From assembly GCF_032362555.1 (NCBI RefSeq), contig NC_083517.1:6654001-6718000 (forward strand): a DNA stretch of 64,000 nucleotides, read 5' to 3'. This DNA comes from Amyelois transitella (lineage: Eukaryota; Arthropoda; Insecta; Lepidoptera; Pyralidae). Each line of letters starts with the position of its first letter. Position 1 is the stretch's first letter. Under the pieces are notes generated by a model, which was not told where the DNA came from, made no database searches, and saw only the letters and a program-made list of their open reading frames with translations. The position numbers and the translations under genes are program-made. Positions 44,845 to 55,639 of this stretch are shown piece by piece.

Positions 44845-45171
44845 CTAGCTGTTGCCCGCGACTTCGTCCGCGTAAATTTCGAGTTGAATCTTGATACAGT
44901 CAGATACAGACAGACGGACAAAAATGTAAAAAAAAATTCTCTATCCGTTTCAGTCAAAGTACTAAATGTACAGACAAAATACTTTTACCGTTTTATTATA
45001 TGTAGTATTTTGATTTTCAGTTTTTTTTAAATAAAATACTCAAACAACACAAAAAATAAATATTTTTTATAAAAAAAATTACTTTTTGTTGGGGCTCGAA
45101 CTTGGACCGCCAACTTCACAGTCTCACGCGCCCACCACTGGACCATCGAGGCCGTTGCGGCGGTGTCGAAA
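44845..45171 (-). mobile_element. Chimeric tRNA-like plus Helitron element (family D), second copy
   Basis: Minus strand: A-box-like TGGTCCAGTGGTGGGCGCG, B box GGTCCAAGTTCGAGCCCCAAC, a T/A-rich stretch, then ACATATAATAAAACGGTAAA, GACTGAAACGGATAGAG, and the 3' end TTACGCGGACGAAGTCGCGG, GCAACAGCTAG, followed by T. It keeps the tRNA-like 5' half that the copy at 24797 has lost. Together with 45540-45913 it may be one larger Helitron. Confidence 0.65.
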
Positions 45172-45184
45172 TTAAAGTAGACTA

Positions 45185-45438
45185 CATACATACAAATAGT
45201 CCCGTCTATATCCCTTGCGGTAGACAGGGCCAACAGGCTTGAAAAGTCTGAATGGCCACGTTCAGCTATTTGGCTTAATGATAATTGAGATTCAAATAGT
45301 AATAGGTTGCTCGCCCATCGCCTAAAAAAAAATCCCAAGTTTGTAAGCCTATCCCTTAGTCGCGTTTAACGACATCCATGGGAAAGATATGGAGTGGTCC
45401 TATTCTTTTTTGTATTGGTGTCGGGAATCACACGGTAC
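45185..45438 (-). mobile_element. SINE1 retroposon, complete copy with target-site duplication
   Basis: TAAAGTAGACTA is repeated perfectly at 45173-45184 and 45439-45450. The tail is short (CATACATACA) and the head slightly diverged (GTGTCGGGAATCACACGGT). It sits between the two parts of the Helitron composite and is therefore younger than it. Confidence 0.85.
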
Positions 45439-45539
45439 TAAAGTAGACTAACAAACCAAAAATCATTTTACGTGAGAATTATGCATGTTATGTGCGGCAA
45501 AACCAGAATCTTATCAAATTGATTTTCACTTAGGTATAT

Positions 45540-45913
45540 TAATATGTTATAGGTATGCTGTCGTACAATGATAAATGACTTTGAATTTTAAATTTCGTAA
45601 CTTATTTGCAGGCAAACTCATACCTTGAGTTCATTCAAATGCCGATAACTTTTTTTTGTGATCCGATTTTTATGAAACAAACTTTAAATGTTTTTCTGAG
45701 TTAAAACAAAGCGATTGGTGAAAGTTTTAAGTAAATCGGTTCAGTACTTTCGGAGATAATCGTGATCATACATACAGACAGACAGAAAGACAAGAAATAA
45801 AAAAAATATTTTTGCTTTCTATTATTCATTTTAAGTGTCCCTCTATCCATTTCAGTCAAAAATACTAAATGTTTAGACAAAATATTTTTACTGTTTTATT
45901 ATATGTATATAGA
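45540..45913 (-). mobile_element. Helitron H2, 5' part
   Basis: Read on minus from 45913: TCTATATACATATAATAAAACAG, AGGGACACTTAAAATGAATAATAG, CTCCGAAAGTACTGAACCG and GTTTGCCTGCAAATAAGTTACG. This is collinear with the copy at 22367. It lacks the 16-bp palindrome of that copy. The 3' end may be the CTAG at 44845. Confidence 0.65.
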
Positions 45914-46029
45914 TAATAAGATGTTAATTATATTACTCAATCGTTTCAATAATAGGTACTTTGTTTTTGAATCTTAAATGATTTAATTATATATACTTAT
46001 CTGTATTTCATACATTACTTTAATTTCTA

Positions 46030-46195
46030 CCTCATGCTCTTACGGTGAGGGCAAATATCGAGAGAAAACCTGCACATCAAGACAATTGAATTCAATATGG
46101 GTTAAGAGCGCCTTGAAAGGTTGCAGTTGGTTGGTAATCGCTATGTGTACATCGGGCTCCTCTCCAGAGAGATGAGGATGCAACCTATTGCAATG
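46030..46195 (+). mobile_element. SINE family C copy, diverged
   Basis: CCTGCACATCAAG, TTCAATATGGGTTAAG, AAGGTTGCAGTTGG and CTCCTCTCCAGAGAGATGAGGATGCAACC are the reverse complement of the family C body. The tail lies to the right. Confidence 0.55.
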
Positions 46196-46501
46196 ACAAA
46201 AGAAAAGTTAAAAGTACTTAGTTATACTACTGCGATGCTCATATTTTGTCGACTTTAATTAAACTTTATAGCCGTAGATTGCTTTTTATTGTATATATAG
46301 TATGTCCCTAATCGCTATGTGTTTGTTAGTGAATATACAAAGGTATTTTATTGCTAACCATTATTGAATTAATATGAAAATGCGTTCTGGTTTGAACTTC
46401 AAATTACCTATTTAAATCTTCTCTGGACTCGGTCCAGCCGGGGTAGAGTTTCAGCGAGACTGAATTTTTATTTTAACAACATATGATTCATTTGGTGTAC
46501 A

Positions 46502-46545
46502 CTAGCTTCACGTCACGGCTTCGCCCGTACATACATGAAATATAA
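46502..46545 (-). mobile_element. Helitron 3' terminus remnant
   Basis: On the minus strand, GGGCGAAGCCGTGACGTGAAGCTAG is followed by T, matching a GC hairpin plus CTAG end. No 5' end is assigned. Confidence 0.45.
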
Positions 46546-47429
46546 CACCTGTAGATAATGTACAGAAATTATATGATCAGTTGAGTATTTACAAACAAAC
46601 AATCAAAATAACAAACTTAACCTCTTAATAATATTAGCACGTATATACAGATTTTAACGGTGGTTCTCAATGCTTTGATGGCACTTGTCACTGCCTTCAC
46701 TCCATTGTGCTGTGTACAGGGCCCCTAGTCACAAAGAGAATTAATAAATAGAACTCTGAGTTGAGACCAGAGATATCTAAATAACAAACATTCATACTTC
46801 TACGATGAAGACTTAAGTCAGTTTAATATAGGTTGAGAAGATTGACGAATCCACCAACATTTTAACTCCATGTAATAAGCCTCAATTGCGTGCCTCTTTA
46901 CGTTAAAGTTTAATGACATTTCGGGAATTAATCCTACAAGTGTATATTTAATGAGACGGAACAGTCACACTCTCCCGTCAAAATCAGATGCTCTTTTTTT
47001 CCTGAGCCCCTCCAAATTTATGTCGTGAAGTTTACTGCGCCGCAAAACGCAAAAGCAGGTGCAAAACATTCGGCACTCACTCCATTAGCATTCGTTCTAT
47101 CAATAATCTACAGTTCTATTTACAAGTTTCAACCCTGTACCGTTGATTGATATAAGACAAGATATGTCGGTGCTTTTATCCACACGAATCCAGGAATACG
47201 TATGTAGCAAGCAGTAATATACCGCATTAATTAACCTCGATGTAAGTGGTTGAACAAAGAAAGCAGTTTTAATTATTTAATAGAACTTTTTGCGATGAAT
47301 AATTTCCCGCAAACTTGTCAGCCAACATAAGTATAACTGTTGAAGCGTTTTCTGTCACAATTTTATTTAATTCAACGTTAAAGGAAATAATTGTTTATAA
47401 CATATTTTAGTTTGCTGTATATTCTTTAT

Positions 47430-47530
47430 CACTTATGGGGTAGACAGAGCCAATGATCTTGGAAAGACTGAAATACCACGACCAGCTGTATCGCTTAATT
47501 CAAAACCATAATTGAATTCAAATTGTAGAA
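47430..47530 (-). mobile_element. Diverged SINE1 fragment
   Basis: TTTATCACTTATGGGGTAGACAG, AGCCAATGATCTTGGAAAGACTG and CCACGACCAGCTGTATCGC match the SINE1 tail half on the minus strand. Confidence 0.6.
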
Positions 47531-48279
47531 AAGTTCTTTAATTTTATAACATGACATAATGATAACAAGTAACTAAGAAATCTTCCATCTATTCCGTCTA
47601 CCTTTTCTCTCTGAATCCGGTGGTGCAGCATGCCAACATTTATTTCCTAGATAGCCAGGTTTTCGCAAGATGGGACAATATCTTTAGACTGACCTCAGGG
47701 ACTCATTAAAAAGGGAAAACCTTTGCCAGCTTTGCCATGAGTGTTTTATAGGTCAAAGTTTCATAGTCACCTTGTACGACCGTACCGAAAACCACACGGA
47801 ACATCTCTCATCTCTTCAGGTGTATAAATGATCCCGCAAGTAAGTAAGCTAGTTAAAAGTTTACAGTTCAGTACATTTAAGTTGTTGCTTTTTAGCCCTT
47901 TAGCATTACAAGTACTACTCGAGCTTAACAACTAGAGAAATGATCATTTAAATCAACAAAATTTTCTGAATCACATCAGATAACTTCAAAACTTATCATT
48001 AAACGAGGTTGTAGATTTGCCAATAAATTGGTTATTATTAATAAATACACTTTAGCTTAATCCTTTTGAAATAATGTTTGACAATTAAAGACTAGATAAG
48101 AATCGTAGGTAAATATGGAAACGTTGCGAGCGCTACTGTGCTATGCGACTGTGCGTGTGTAACATAGAACTTGACAACGCCTTGTCGCTCGGTCACGCGA
48201 CCTACTCGTTTAATTCCCCAAAATGACCAAATTTAACACATATGATGGACATACATACAATACAAACTTAATTTCTGAA

Positions 48280-48430
48280 CCTTGACGCTGGTTTCCGTAA
48301 ACATGCAGATGAATTTATTATTGTTTCATTCGGTTTTAATTTCGAGCCGCGGAAAAACGTTTAATCGTATAATTTATGAATTGGAACATTTCCGCCGAGG
48401 GGTCGCGGTGTAGATGGTGCTATCTATAGG
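48280..48430. other. Unique block with homeodomain-like AT motifs; possible enhancer
   Basis: ATGAATTTATTATTGTTTCATTC, TTTAATTTCGAGCCGCGG, GTTTAATCG and AATTTATGAATTGG, followed by CCGCCGAGGGGTCGCGGTG, form a non-repetitive island of AT-rich potential homeobox sites and CpG sequence. No ORF. The functional reading is a guess from composition. Confidence 0.2.
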
Positions 48431-49149
48431 TACACATGATTTAGAATTCCATTAAAATGCAGCCTGGACCAGTTAGATTTAATTATAAAAAATCGTGTCA
48501 TTTCCTATAACTTGAGTAAATTGGCTTTTGTCCGCGTATTTTGCACGAGTAATTAATATGGAATTGTATATTTATCTAATTCTATGTCGAGTAAGAATTT
48601 TTTTCCAACTGTACCAATGTTATCTTATGGACATACAGGTTGCACATTGTCTTTAGGAAAGCGAGTAATAAACAAGTATCCTTCATTTTTTACATAAAAT
48701 AGGTTTCCAAAACCAAAAGTCACATTCAATGGTGACCAAAAGTAACTTATCCCTTGTTCAAGGGTTTTTAGGTGCACATTCTTGTATAAAGGATTTTGTC
48801 ATAATAAGCATTTGGTTGACTGGTTTGCTACTATCTCAGTAATATGATAAATAAACTAAAGTTTGTGAGACAATATGGTTGGACAGCTAACTCGTATGTT
48901 ACTTGTTAATGTTCTAATTAAACTCTATTTGAAAAATATGCTTGAAAATGCAAAACATAGCAAATAAACATGTTAGGCTGATAATGAAGAAAAAATATAG
49001 TGTCTCCTAACTGCTAACCTGCGCGCGCAGATTAGAAAAGTCAATCATCGATTGATCAATAGAATTCCCAGATCTGAGAATTTAAGAATATTCCATTTCT
49101 ATGATTGGAATTATTTTCAAGAGCGATATGCTAGTTAGTAACTTGACAC

Positions 49150-49260
49150 TAACATGGTTTCTAAACCTCGATTCCACCTTTCAGCCATCCAGCTAAACGT
49201 AGACTTCAAGTCTTGTGACTTTAGGATCTGTCTACCTCGTAGATGTGATAAAATATGTGT
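49150..49260 (+). mobile_element. Diverged SINE1 fragment
   Basis: TTCCACCTTTCAGCCATCCAGC, AAGTCTTGTGACTTTAGG and TCTGTCTACCTCGTAGATGTGAT follow the SINE1 tail half in plus orientation, heavily substituted. Confidence 0.45.
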
Positions 49261-51331
49261 GTTTAGAAGACAGTCTTATACTTACTGCTCGTACACCAGC
49301 AGTTAACTCCGACACAAGCAGTTTCCGACAGTTTGCTTAGCAGGCACTTGTTCGCAGAAACACACGTACGCATCCTACTCGTATCCGTCAGCGTTAGTAG
49401 GATAAAGTGAGGACGCTAAAATAGATACATAATAAAGAAAAGACATTGTAGCAATTATTTGTTTAATCAATAAAACTGGACTGTTGACATAAAACTGTTA
49501 GGAATGTCCAATAAATTACCCTTTCATAATGGCTATGGAAGTATTTTATGAGTTACAGAAAAGTACCTACATATTTCATCTTATAAAGGCAAGACTACTG
49601 TACTATCATAACATAAATAATCAAAGCTACAACTAATATTTTATAATCAACAATGAACAGCTATCAGGTAAGTAAGTACTCACCTTGCTTACGCAGAACC
49701 CTCATTTTGGCCGAGTCCGAAGTTTACGATCAAAAGTTTTTACTGTTCCCACAACAACAGGGACGATTCCGTGGATGCAATTAAGCTGAACAAACTTTTG
49801 TTTGCCTCGCTTATTGCTTTGTCTTGTTTTATTTTCGGATCCGAATTAATTGACTCTTAAGTGGTCTATACATCCGAGAAAATAGAGGTTACATATGTGT
49901 ATTATGGATGTATGAATCCATCACTATAAATGAATGGCCAGCGATTCATAAGAGTAGCACCGTAATATCGATTTAAATCGATATCATTACTGTTACCACA
50001 CCACCTCTTCTGGTTGTAAAAAACAAATAAATCGTTATTGATTCATGAATAGAAAAAAGGTACTTAATATGATTTTTAATATCTTTAAGTACAGGAGTCC
50101 ATGGCTATCATTTTTAAGAATTGTTCGACCAGTTGTTACAAAATTAATTAACGAATACTCTGTCTGTACTGTCAATCTATAGCGCGCAACATTTTGATAA
50201 AGTAACGCTTCAACATCGCACCCGTAGCCACCAGATCCAAGGCTTACATTGTCCCGTATATACCTATACCTATTTACATACGATATGATGATAACATAAA
50301 AACATCACCGCTAGCATAACACTACTATTTGTACAATTACTAGACTTGAAAGTTATGAGAAAATGGCAAGTTAAAAGCGAATTGTGTAAAAAATTAAAAT
50401 TCGAACAGGGATTCCGAAGGTTGTTTTTGTTTGTGATTGGAAAAATCTTCGTAAATTATTGGAGTTATAATTATTCCTAGGTAATAAAATTATCCTTATC
50501 GTTCATTTAAAAACCAAGACCGACATAAAAAAATTATGGTCACTAAATAATAGTGTTCAATAATTACGGTAGGTATTTAATTAATAGAAAAGCGCTTACG
50601 ACTTGTATCACAAACTTCATACAAGTTTTTTCATCAAATTTGGAATATGGCTGTCAATGAAACGGAATAAATATTTCATGAGAGGAAAGAATCTATATAA
50701 TGTACATAAACAAAATGTCGTTAGATCTCTTTTTATTTGTCGCATTTATCATCTTATTTATGGCAGGTCAAATATTGTAACTAACACTAGTTCAGATAAC
50801 TGTCTCAGTAAAAAATATTGTTGAAAATGTCCTATCAACACTGAAACCAAACTAAGGTAAATCTATATACCTTTGAAGAGAACTCGTCAAGACCTTCTGC
50901 GTAAATTGTAGGATTTCATCATCTTTCATTTTCCTCAGTTACTTATTGGTCCCCTGCCACTGGAAGGCAGCTTCATCCGTTGACTTTTGACTTTATTGAA
51001 ATCAATCATCAACATCAATTTCAATGAAGAATTTCATGAGCTATTGCATGTGTTAATATTTAACGATAATAAACGCTGGGAATCTAAACTTTAAAACTTT
51101 TATAGTAAACACATTCTATAAATAATAATGGGAAATTTGAAATTATTAAAGAAAGCGTTAAGTTTCATGTATCATAAAAAGCTGACTTCGTTTGTTATTC
51201 AGTATGAAAACAAAAATTCGATTTAAACTTGTGATGTTATTATTAAACTTAATACTTTCTGGGTTATCGACTAACTTTTATATCGATTTGATAAAACAGT
51301 GTGTAGGTATTTTGGGAGTTATTTGAAGTTT

Positions 51332-51775
51332 TGACGGCCTCTGTGGCGCAGCGGTAATACGCTTGTCTGTGACACTGGAGGTCCCGGGTTCGAATCCCGG
51401 CCAGGGCATGATGAGAAAAGAACTTTTTCTGATTGGCCTGGGTCTTGGATGTTTATCATACATACATACAACATATGATCACGTCTATATCCCTAGCGGG
51501 GTAGACAGAGCCACCAGTCTTGAAAAGACTGATAGGCCACGCTCAGCTGTTTGGCTTAATGATAGAATTGAGATTCAAATAGTGACAGGTTGCTAGCCCA
51601 TCGCCTAAAAGAGGAATCCCAAGTTTATAAGCCTATCCCTGGATGTTTATCTATATTAAGTATTTATTATATTATAGTATCGTTGAGTAGTATCTCGTAA
51701 CACAAGTCTCAAAGAACTTACTTCGAGGCTAACTCAATCAGTGTAATTTGTCCCGTATATATTTATTTATTTATA
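51332..51775 (+). mobile_element. tRNA-derived SINE family B, interrupted by a SINE1
   Basis: The head GACGGCCTCTGTGGCGCAGC carries an A box and B box (GGTTCGAATCC) as in the copy at 26699. The element continues to 51456, resumes at 51640 after a SINE1 insertion, and ends near TAATTTGTCCCGTATATATTTATTTATTTATA. Confidence 0.85.
51457..51639 (-). mobile_element. SINE1 copy nested in SINE B, 5' truncated, with target-site duplication
   Basis: TGGATGTTTAT occurs at 51446-51456 and again at 51640-51650; the uninterrupted SINE B at 26699 has it once. The copy begins with the (TACA)n tail and stops within the body at AAGCCTATCCC, lacking the shared head. This is the usual 5' truncation of LINE-driven insertions. 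Confidence 0.9.
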
Positions 51776-51914
51776 TTTTAAGTTTTTATTTTGATACAGT
51801 AACGAAAAAAAAGCAAAGAGTATGCCCCTTCTTATCACGTGCAGATTATAAAAGTCAATCAAGAGAAAGGCTTCAATCATGAACATATATGCGATGTGCT
51901 AGCAAGCCACATAT

Positions 51915-52140
51915 CAGAATACTCAAAGTATTTTCGAGACTATTAGGTTTGTCTACTCCTTAAGGGATAATTATGAGAAGTTTTCTCTCCAGAAGGGGCC
52001 CGGGATGCGACTTTTGATCATGAACTTGGATTGGGTACGTTTTTTACAACAAAGCGACTCCCGTCTAACTTTCGCAACCTTTGAAGGAGAACCATGAACC
52101 CATGTTGAATGGGTCTATTACCATATTTTACGACATCTAA
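51915..52140. mobile_element. Decayed SINE1 tail (plus) followed by a SINE C fragment (minus)
   Basis: CGAGACTATTAGGTTTGTCTACTCCTTAAGGGAT (51930-51968) is a SINE1 tail. TCTCCAGAAGGGGCCCGGGATGCGAC, CTTGGATTGGGTACG and CTAACTTTCGCAACCTTTGAAGG (51980-52090) is SINE family C. Both lie just upstream of the signal-peptide exon. Confidence 0.5.
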
Positions 52141-52210
52141 TGGAAAGAGATGGAGTCTTATTATATTAAACATACGAGATAGTTGAATATGACATCTCCA
52201 ATTGTTTCAG

Positions 52211-52385
52211 ATGAAAAGGCCGCTATGTGCGCAGTGATGAGTGATGGTGTGATATTATAACAGTGTTGCCATGCCGGCTGCCAGTTGATAGCGCCGCCTA
52301 GCAACCAGGAAGATGGTCGCCAGTGGAAGATGTCGGGTGCTCTCCATTATTTTTAGCACATTGCTTTTGGGGAGAGCCATAGCAG
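52211..52385 (+). CDS. Signal-peptide exon of an unidentified secreted or membrane protein gene (partial; coding from 52313)
   Basis: A strong acceptor (CCAATTGTTTCAG) ends at 52210 and a donor (GCAG|GTAAAT) follows 52385. The coding part starts at the ATG at 52313 and encodes 24 residues: a basic start (MVASGRCRV), a hydrophobic core (LSIIFSTLLLG) and an AIA ending typical of a signal peptidase site. It leaves in phase 1. Upstream in the same exon are short uORFs, starting at 52211, 52225 and 52271 and each closed by a stop, which could dampen translation. No downstream exon was found in the remaining 11.6 kb, so the next intron is long or runs out of the window. The mature protein, and hence the function, is unknown. 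Confidence 0.55.
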
Positions 52386-52681
52386 GTAAATATGTATGTT
52401 ATTTTTATCTATCCCAATGGGTGGCCTACTCTGATATCAGATTTTTAAGCCCACCTTAAGCCATTTGAGATGATTTTACGACTACCGCCTAGTGATGACT
52501 GCTGAGACCAACGACTTAACATACCTTATGAAGCACGGAGATGCTCAAGAATAATTTGTGCCACTTGCGGTCAGCCACCCAAATAGTCTAAATCCGTAAG
52601 CACTTCAAACGCTAACACCAGTTGAGCTATTGATTATTATAACGGGAAAACAAAAGATATCGTTTATTACATGATTTCTTG

Positions 52682-52736
52682 AGAACTATGAAAGGTACTT
52701 ACTTTTTTGATGTTCAAAAAAGCCTTTCATAGTTCT
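52682..52736. repeat. Fold-back hairpin with one bulge
   Basis: AGAACTATGAAAGG (52682-52695) pairs with 52723-52736. After a 6-nt bulge (TACTTA), CTTTTTTGA (52702-52710) pairs with TCAAAAAAG (52714-52722). The loop is TGT. 23 base pairs in all. Confidence 0.88.
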
Positions 52737-52804
52737 ACATACATACCGAAAATCATTTCCATCGCTCAGTAGATTCGACTTACTTTATTTTAACTAAAGA
52801 TATT

Positions 52805-52936
52805 GCAGATCGGACAAAGTGGATAGAAAAAAGTCGGAAAGCGGACATCAGACTTCGAAGCCTAGTCGCGAAGGGTGTATTTAGGAAAACGCTACATGAG
52901 GGAAACACACACATAGATAGATAGATAGATAGAGAA
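52805..52936 (+). repeat. Retroposon 3' end, family E, with (TAGA)n tail
   Basis: GATCGGACAAAGTGGATAGAAAAAAGTCGGAAAGCGGAC, then GGGAAACACACACATAGATAGATAGATAG, is collinear with 63212-63305 (CGGACCAAGTGGAGAGAGAAAAG, GGGAACACGCAGAGATGAGAG). Two copies with a common block and a simple-repeat end suggest a LINE or SINE 3' terminus. The family was not recognised. Confidence 0.5.
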
Positions 52937-52969
52937 GTACGCTTACGCTTATTAAATATTTTTGTTATA

Positions 52970-53015
52970 ATTTGTTATAATTTTATGTGCTATTGCACAT
53001 AAAATTATAACAAAT
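52970..53015. repeat. Perfect 21-bp fold-back palindrome
   Basis: Left arm 52970-52990 (ends TTTTATGTGC), loop TATT (52991-52994), right arm 52995-53015 (starts GCACATAAAA). The arms are exact reverse complements. Confidence 0.92.
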
Positions 53016-53398
53016 ATATTTAATTCTAAACTAATAAACAAAAGGCGGCCTTATTGCATTATGCAATCTCTTCCAGGGTAACCACAAAAACATTTCTTAA
53101 GAGAGAATTTGGTGCACATAATCACTTCTTTATACTACGATTTTATCTGTATATAACGAGTTATACAGAACAAAAGTCACAAGAGTGAAGGGCTAGAATA
53201 CGTCCATTGCCATCATTAGTTCAAACGAAATTGAGAGAGTCAAAATTTAATGAAATATTACATAATTATGAATTTGATATCATAGAAAATCTATTTACGT
53301 ATTTTTGAAATTCCAACTATACGTTTTAATTATCATAATTATACTTTGTGATTTAATTACATATTTTATACTTGGAAACAAAATATATATTTCAATTG

Positions 53399-53470
53399 AA
53401 ATTTTACATATTAATTCAATATCGTGCATTACCAGTTTAATGCACGATATTGAATTAATATGTAAAATTT
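53399..53470. repeat. Perfect 33-bp fold-back palindrome
   Basis: Left arm 53399-53431 (ends ATATCGTGCATTA) and right arm 53438-53470 (starts TAATGCACGATAT) are exact reverse complements with a 6-nt loop, CCAGTT. There are no mismatches over 33 bp. Confidence 0.93.
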
Positions 53471-53609
53471 CCTAGAAACAAAGATTTACGCCAGTTGTTT
53501 AATAAAATCATAGAAATTTGAATAACATTATTCTATGAATAAAATTATTTTGTTGTTTAGTTTTTAAAAGTGTTATACTTTTATTTTGACCATATTGAAG
53601 AATATTACA

Positions 53610-53765
53610 GATACATATAATCACGTCTTTATCTCTTACCAAGTAGACAGAGCCGAAAGTCTCGCAAAATCTGAAAGGCCACGCTTAGTTATAAAGGTTA
53701 AAGATGGAATTGAGATTCAAATACTGACAGGTTGATAGCCCATCGCATAAAATAAAAATTTCAAA
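53610..53765 (-). mobile_element. SINE1 copy, diverged, head truncated
   Basis: ATAATCACGTCTTTATCTCTTACC, AGTAGACAGAGCCGAAAGTC, GGCCACGCTTAG and CAGGTTGATAGCCCATCGC follow SINE1 from tail to middle on the minus strand. Confidence 0.7.
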
Positions 53766-55318
53766 TTGACATCATTATACCTTGATATATACAAGGCCAC
53801 CTCGAGATTATATCTTTTATTTATTTTATTTTATTTATTCAAAATATATTGTACGGAAATAAGTCAAACTCTCTCCAATTTCAATACAAAAAACATACAG
53901 AATCATCCCTTTATAAACATGCAAAAAGAAACATTTATTTTTGTTAAGTATTCGGCGCTGTTTTGCTAATATATTATTTTAATTGGTTTCATTGGAAAAT
54001 GTTTTATGATTGTTTGTGCTAAAATAATTTATAAAGCAAACAGCCATGAAGACGGTAAAATATATATATATACATATATTATATAATAAAATATACTACA
54101 TCATTTTTTAAATAAAGAAATAGAAAAGGTACCAATTAACGGACAGGCGAACGCTTCTAGTTTCTAGGTAATTACTGTTGCATGCCTGGACGCCATGTAG
54201 AAATTTCTAATTCTACCGGCTAACAATTTTCTAAATAGTTTCATGAAAAACTTCCATAAAATGGCTACCCAATCTAAAGTTCCATACAAGTTGCGGGAAT
54301 GAGCAACTGGTCACCTCGCTTATTTACAACCGACTTACACTCAATAGCTAGTTAAAAGTTTCCGAAAATAAACTGAATCTATATTTACTGTAAAATTTTG
54401 AGACTGTGTATTTGTGTATCTTTAGACAAATACACAAAGATTTTATTGTGTTCAATCGGTTTTATTCAATAAAACTCTTGTTATTTATGATGGCACATTC
54501 CTGTCCTCATATTGTCTGGAGGTGCTAAGAGAGGATTTTCTGTAGCTCCCACAGCTGGTGAAGTCGCGGGCGCTATAATCTATTATACCATAGAAAATTG
54601 TTTATTTGACGCTCTTAACATAACTGAGGAAGCTTACATTTTTCGTGGCCCGACATATGCACTTGTCTGGGTTTTATTTTTCCGTTTGTCAATACAGTCC
54701 GCTTGATTGAATATTATTTCGTGTAATATCTCCATGTATTCTTTCAATTTGTGAATAATGAAACAGAAAATTAATTAATATAGTAACCAATAAAACTTGC
54801 TCGTACAATACAGCAGCTAATTATAAAAAATTCTAAAAGTCATCACGAATATGATAGAAGATATGAATACTTAAAGCAGGATAACAAATGTTTCCTCTTT
54901 AAAAAAACAATAAAATGACGTCCAAGTATGTTAAATATGCTAGACAGTTTATGATACGGTGTACATACTAAATAATATTGAATACCTGTGTACTTAAATC
55001 TGGTATTAAATGTTTTATAAATCAACTTGTGCTAAAATATTTTTTTGTATGTATAATTGTTTATATGTTTGTAATACGATATCATTCGAACCGTTGATCT
55101 GATTAAATACACGAAAACTTATTTAACAAAAAATTGAAGTGTTTGTGAGGTCTAAGTTCACGGCGAATAACTAGTAAATAACACCAAAGCTAGGTTGTCT
55201 TACTACAGATATCTTTCCACAGTATGTGTCGTCCAAGGAAAATTTATGGTTTTTCCTGTGAGAATAATCTCAATGAAGGCACAAGTTTGAAAACAAATCA
55301 CTATGAAAATGACAGATC

Positions 55319-55388
55319 GTAGCATGAAAGTCTCGTAGCTCGTAGCCGATGCACTACGAGTCGCGACTAACTTTCGTAGCACAGCGTA
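55319..55388. repeat. Imperfect hairpin built of CGTAG motifs
   Basis: CTCGTAG (inner left) pairs with CTACGAG (inner right) around CCGATGCA, and outer ATGAAAGT faces ACTTTCGT. The CGTAG(C) motif is repeated six times within 70 bp. It may be the end of a small DNA transposon. Confidence 0.4.
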
Positions 55389-55639
55389 GATCAATCAATT
55401 TATTGAAACCACAAACAAAAATGTTTATCATTTCAAAGTATGCCATTATGAATTTTTGATGCTTTAATATGCCAAAAAACTTAGAAAAGAGTGTTATCTA
55501 AAATTTTAATGAAAATAAAGAACGAAACTAATGAAATCTTTTAAGCGATTATGATTCCTTTACCACTTATTTTATAACAAGCATGCTATCTTTGAGCTTA
55601 GATAACAATAGTGTAAAGAATGTCTCGAACATATTGTAA

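Larger units (their letters stand above)
40593..52210. other. Long non-coding stretch, probably an intron, with repeats and possible regulatory islands
   Basis: No exon with coding character is seen on either strand. It contains a complete Helitron (42181-42846), a composite Helitron with a SINE1 insertion (44845-45913), several SINE1, SINE B, SINE C and LINE fragments listed separately, and unique blocks with mixed composition near 44385-44530 and 48280-48430 that could be regulatory. Confidence 0.5.

Noticed and set aside
48115-48180. Short ATG frame METLRALLCYATVRV near 48.1 kb
   Set aside because: Fifteen codons, no splice context and no signal-peptide quality. Treated as chance.
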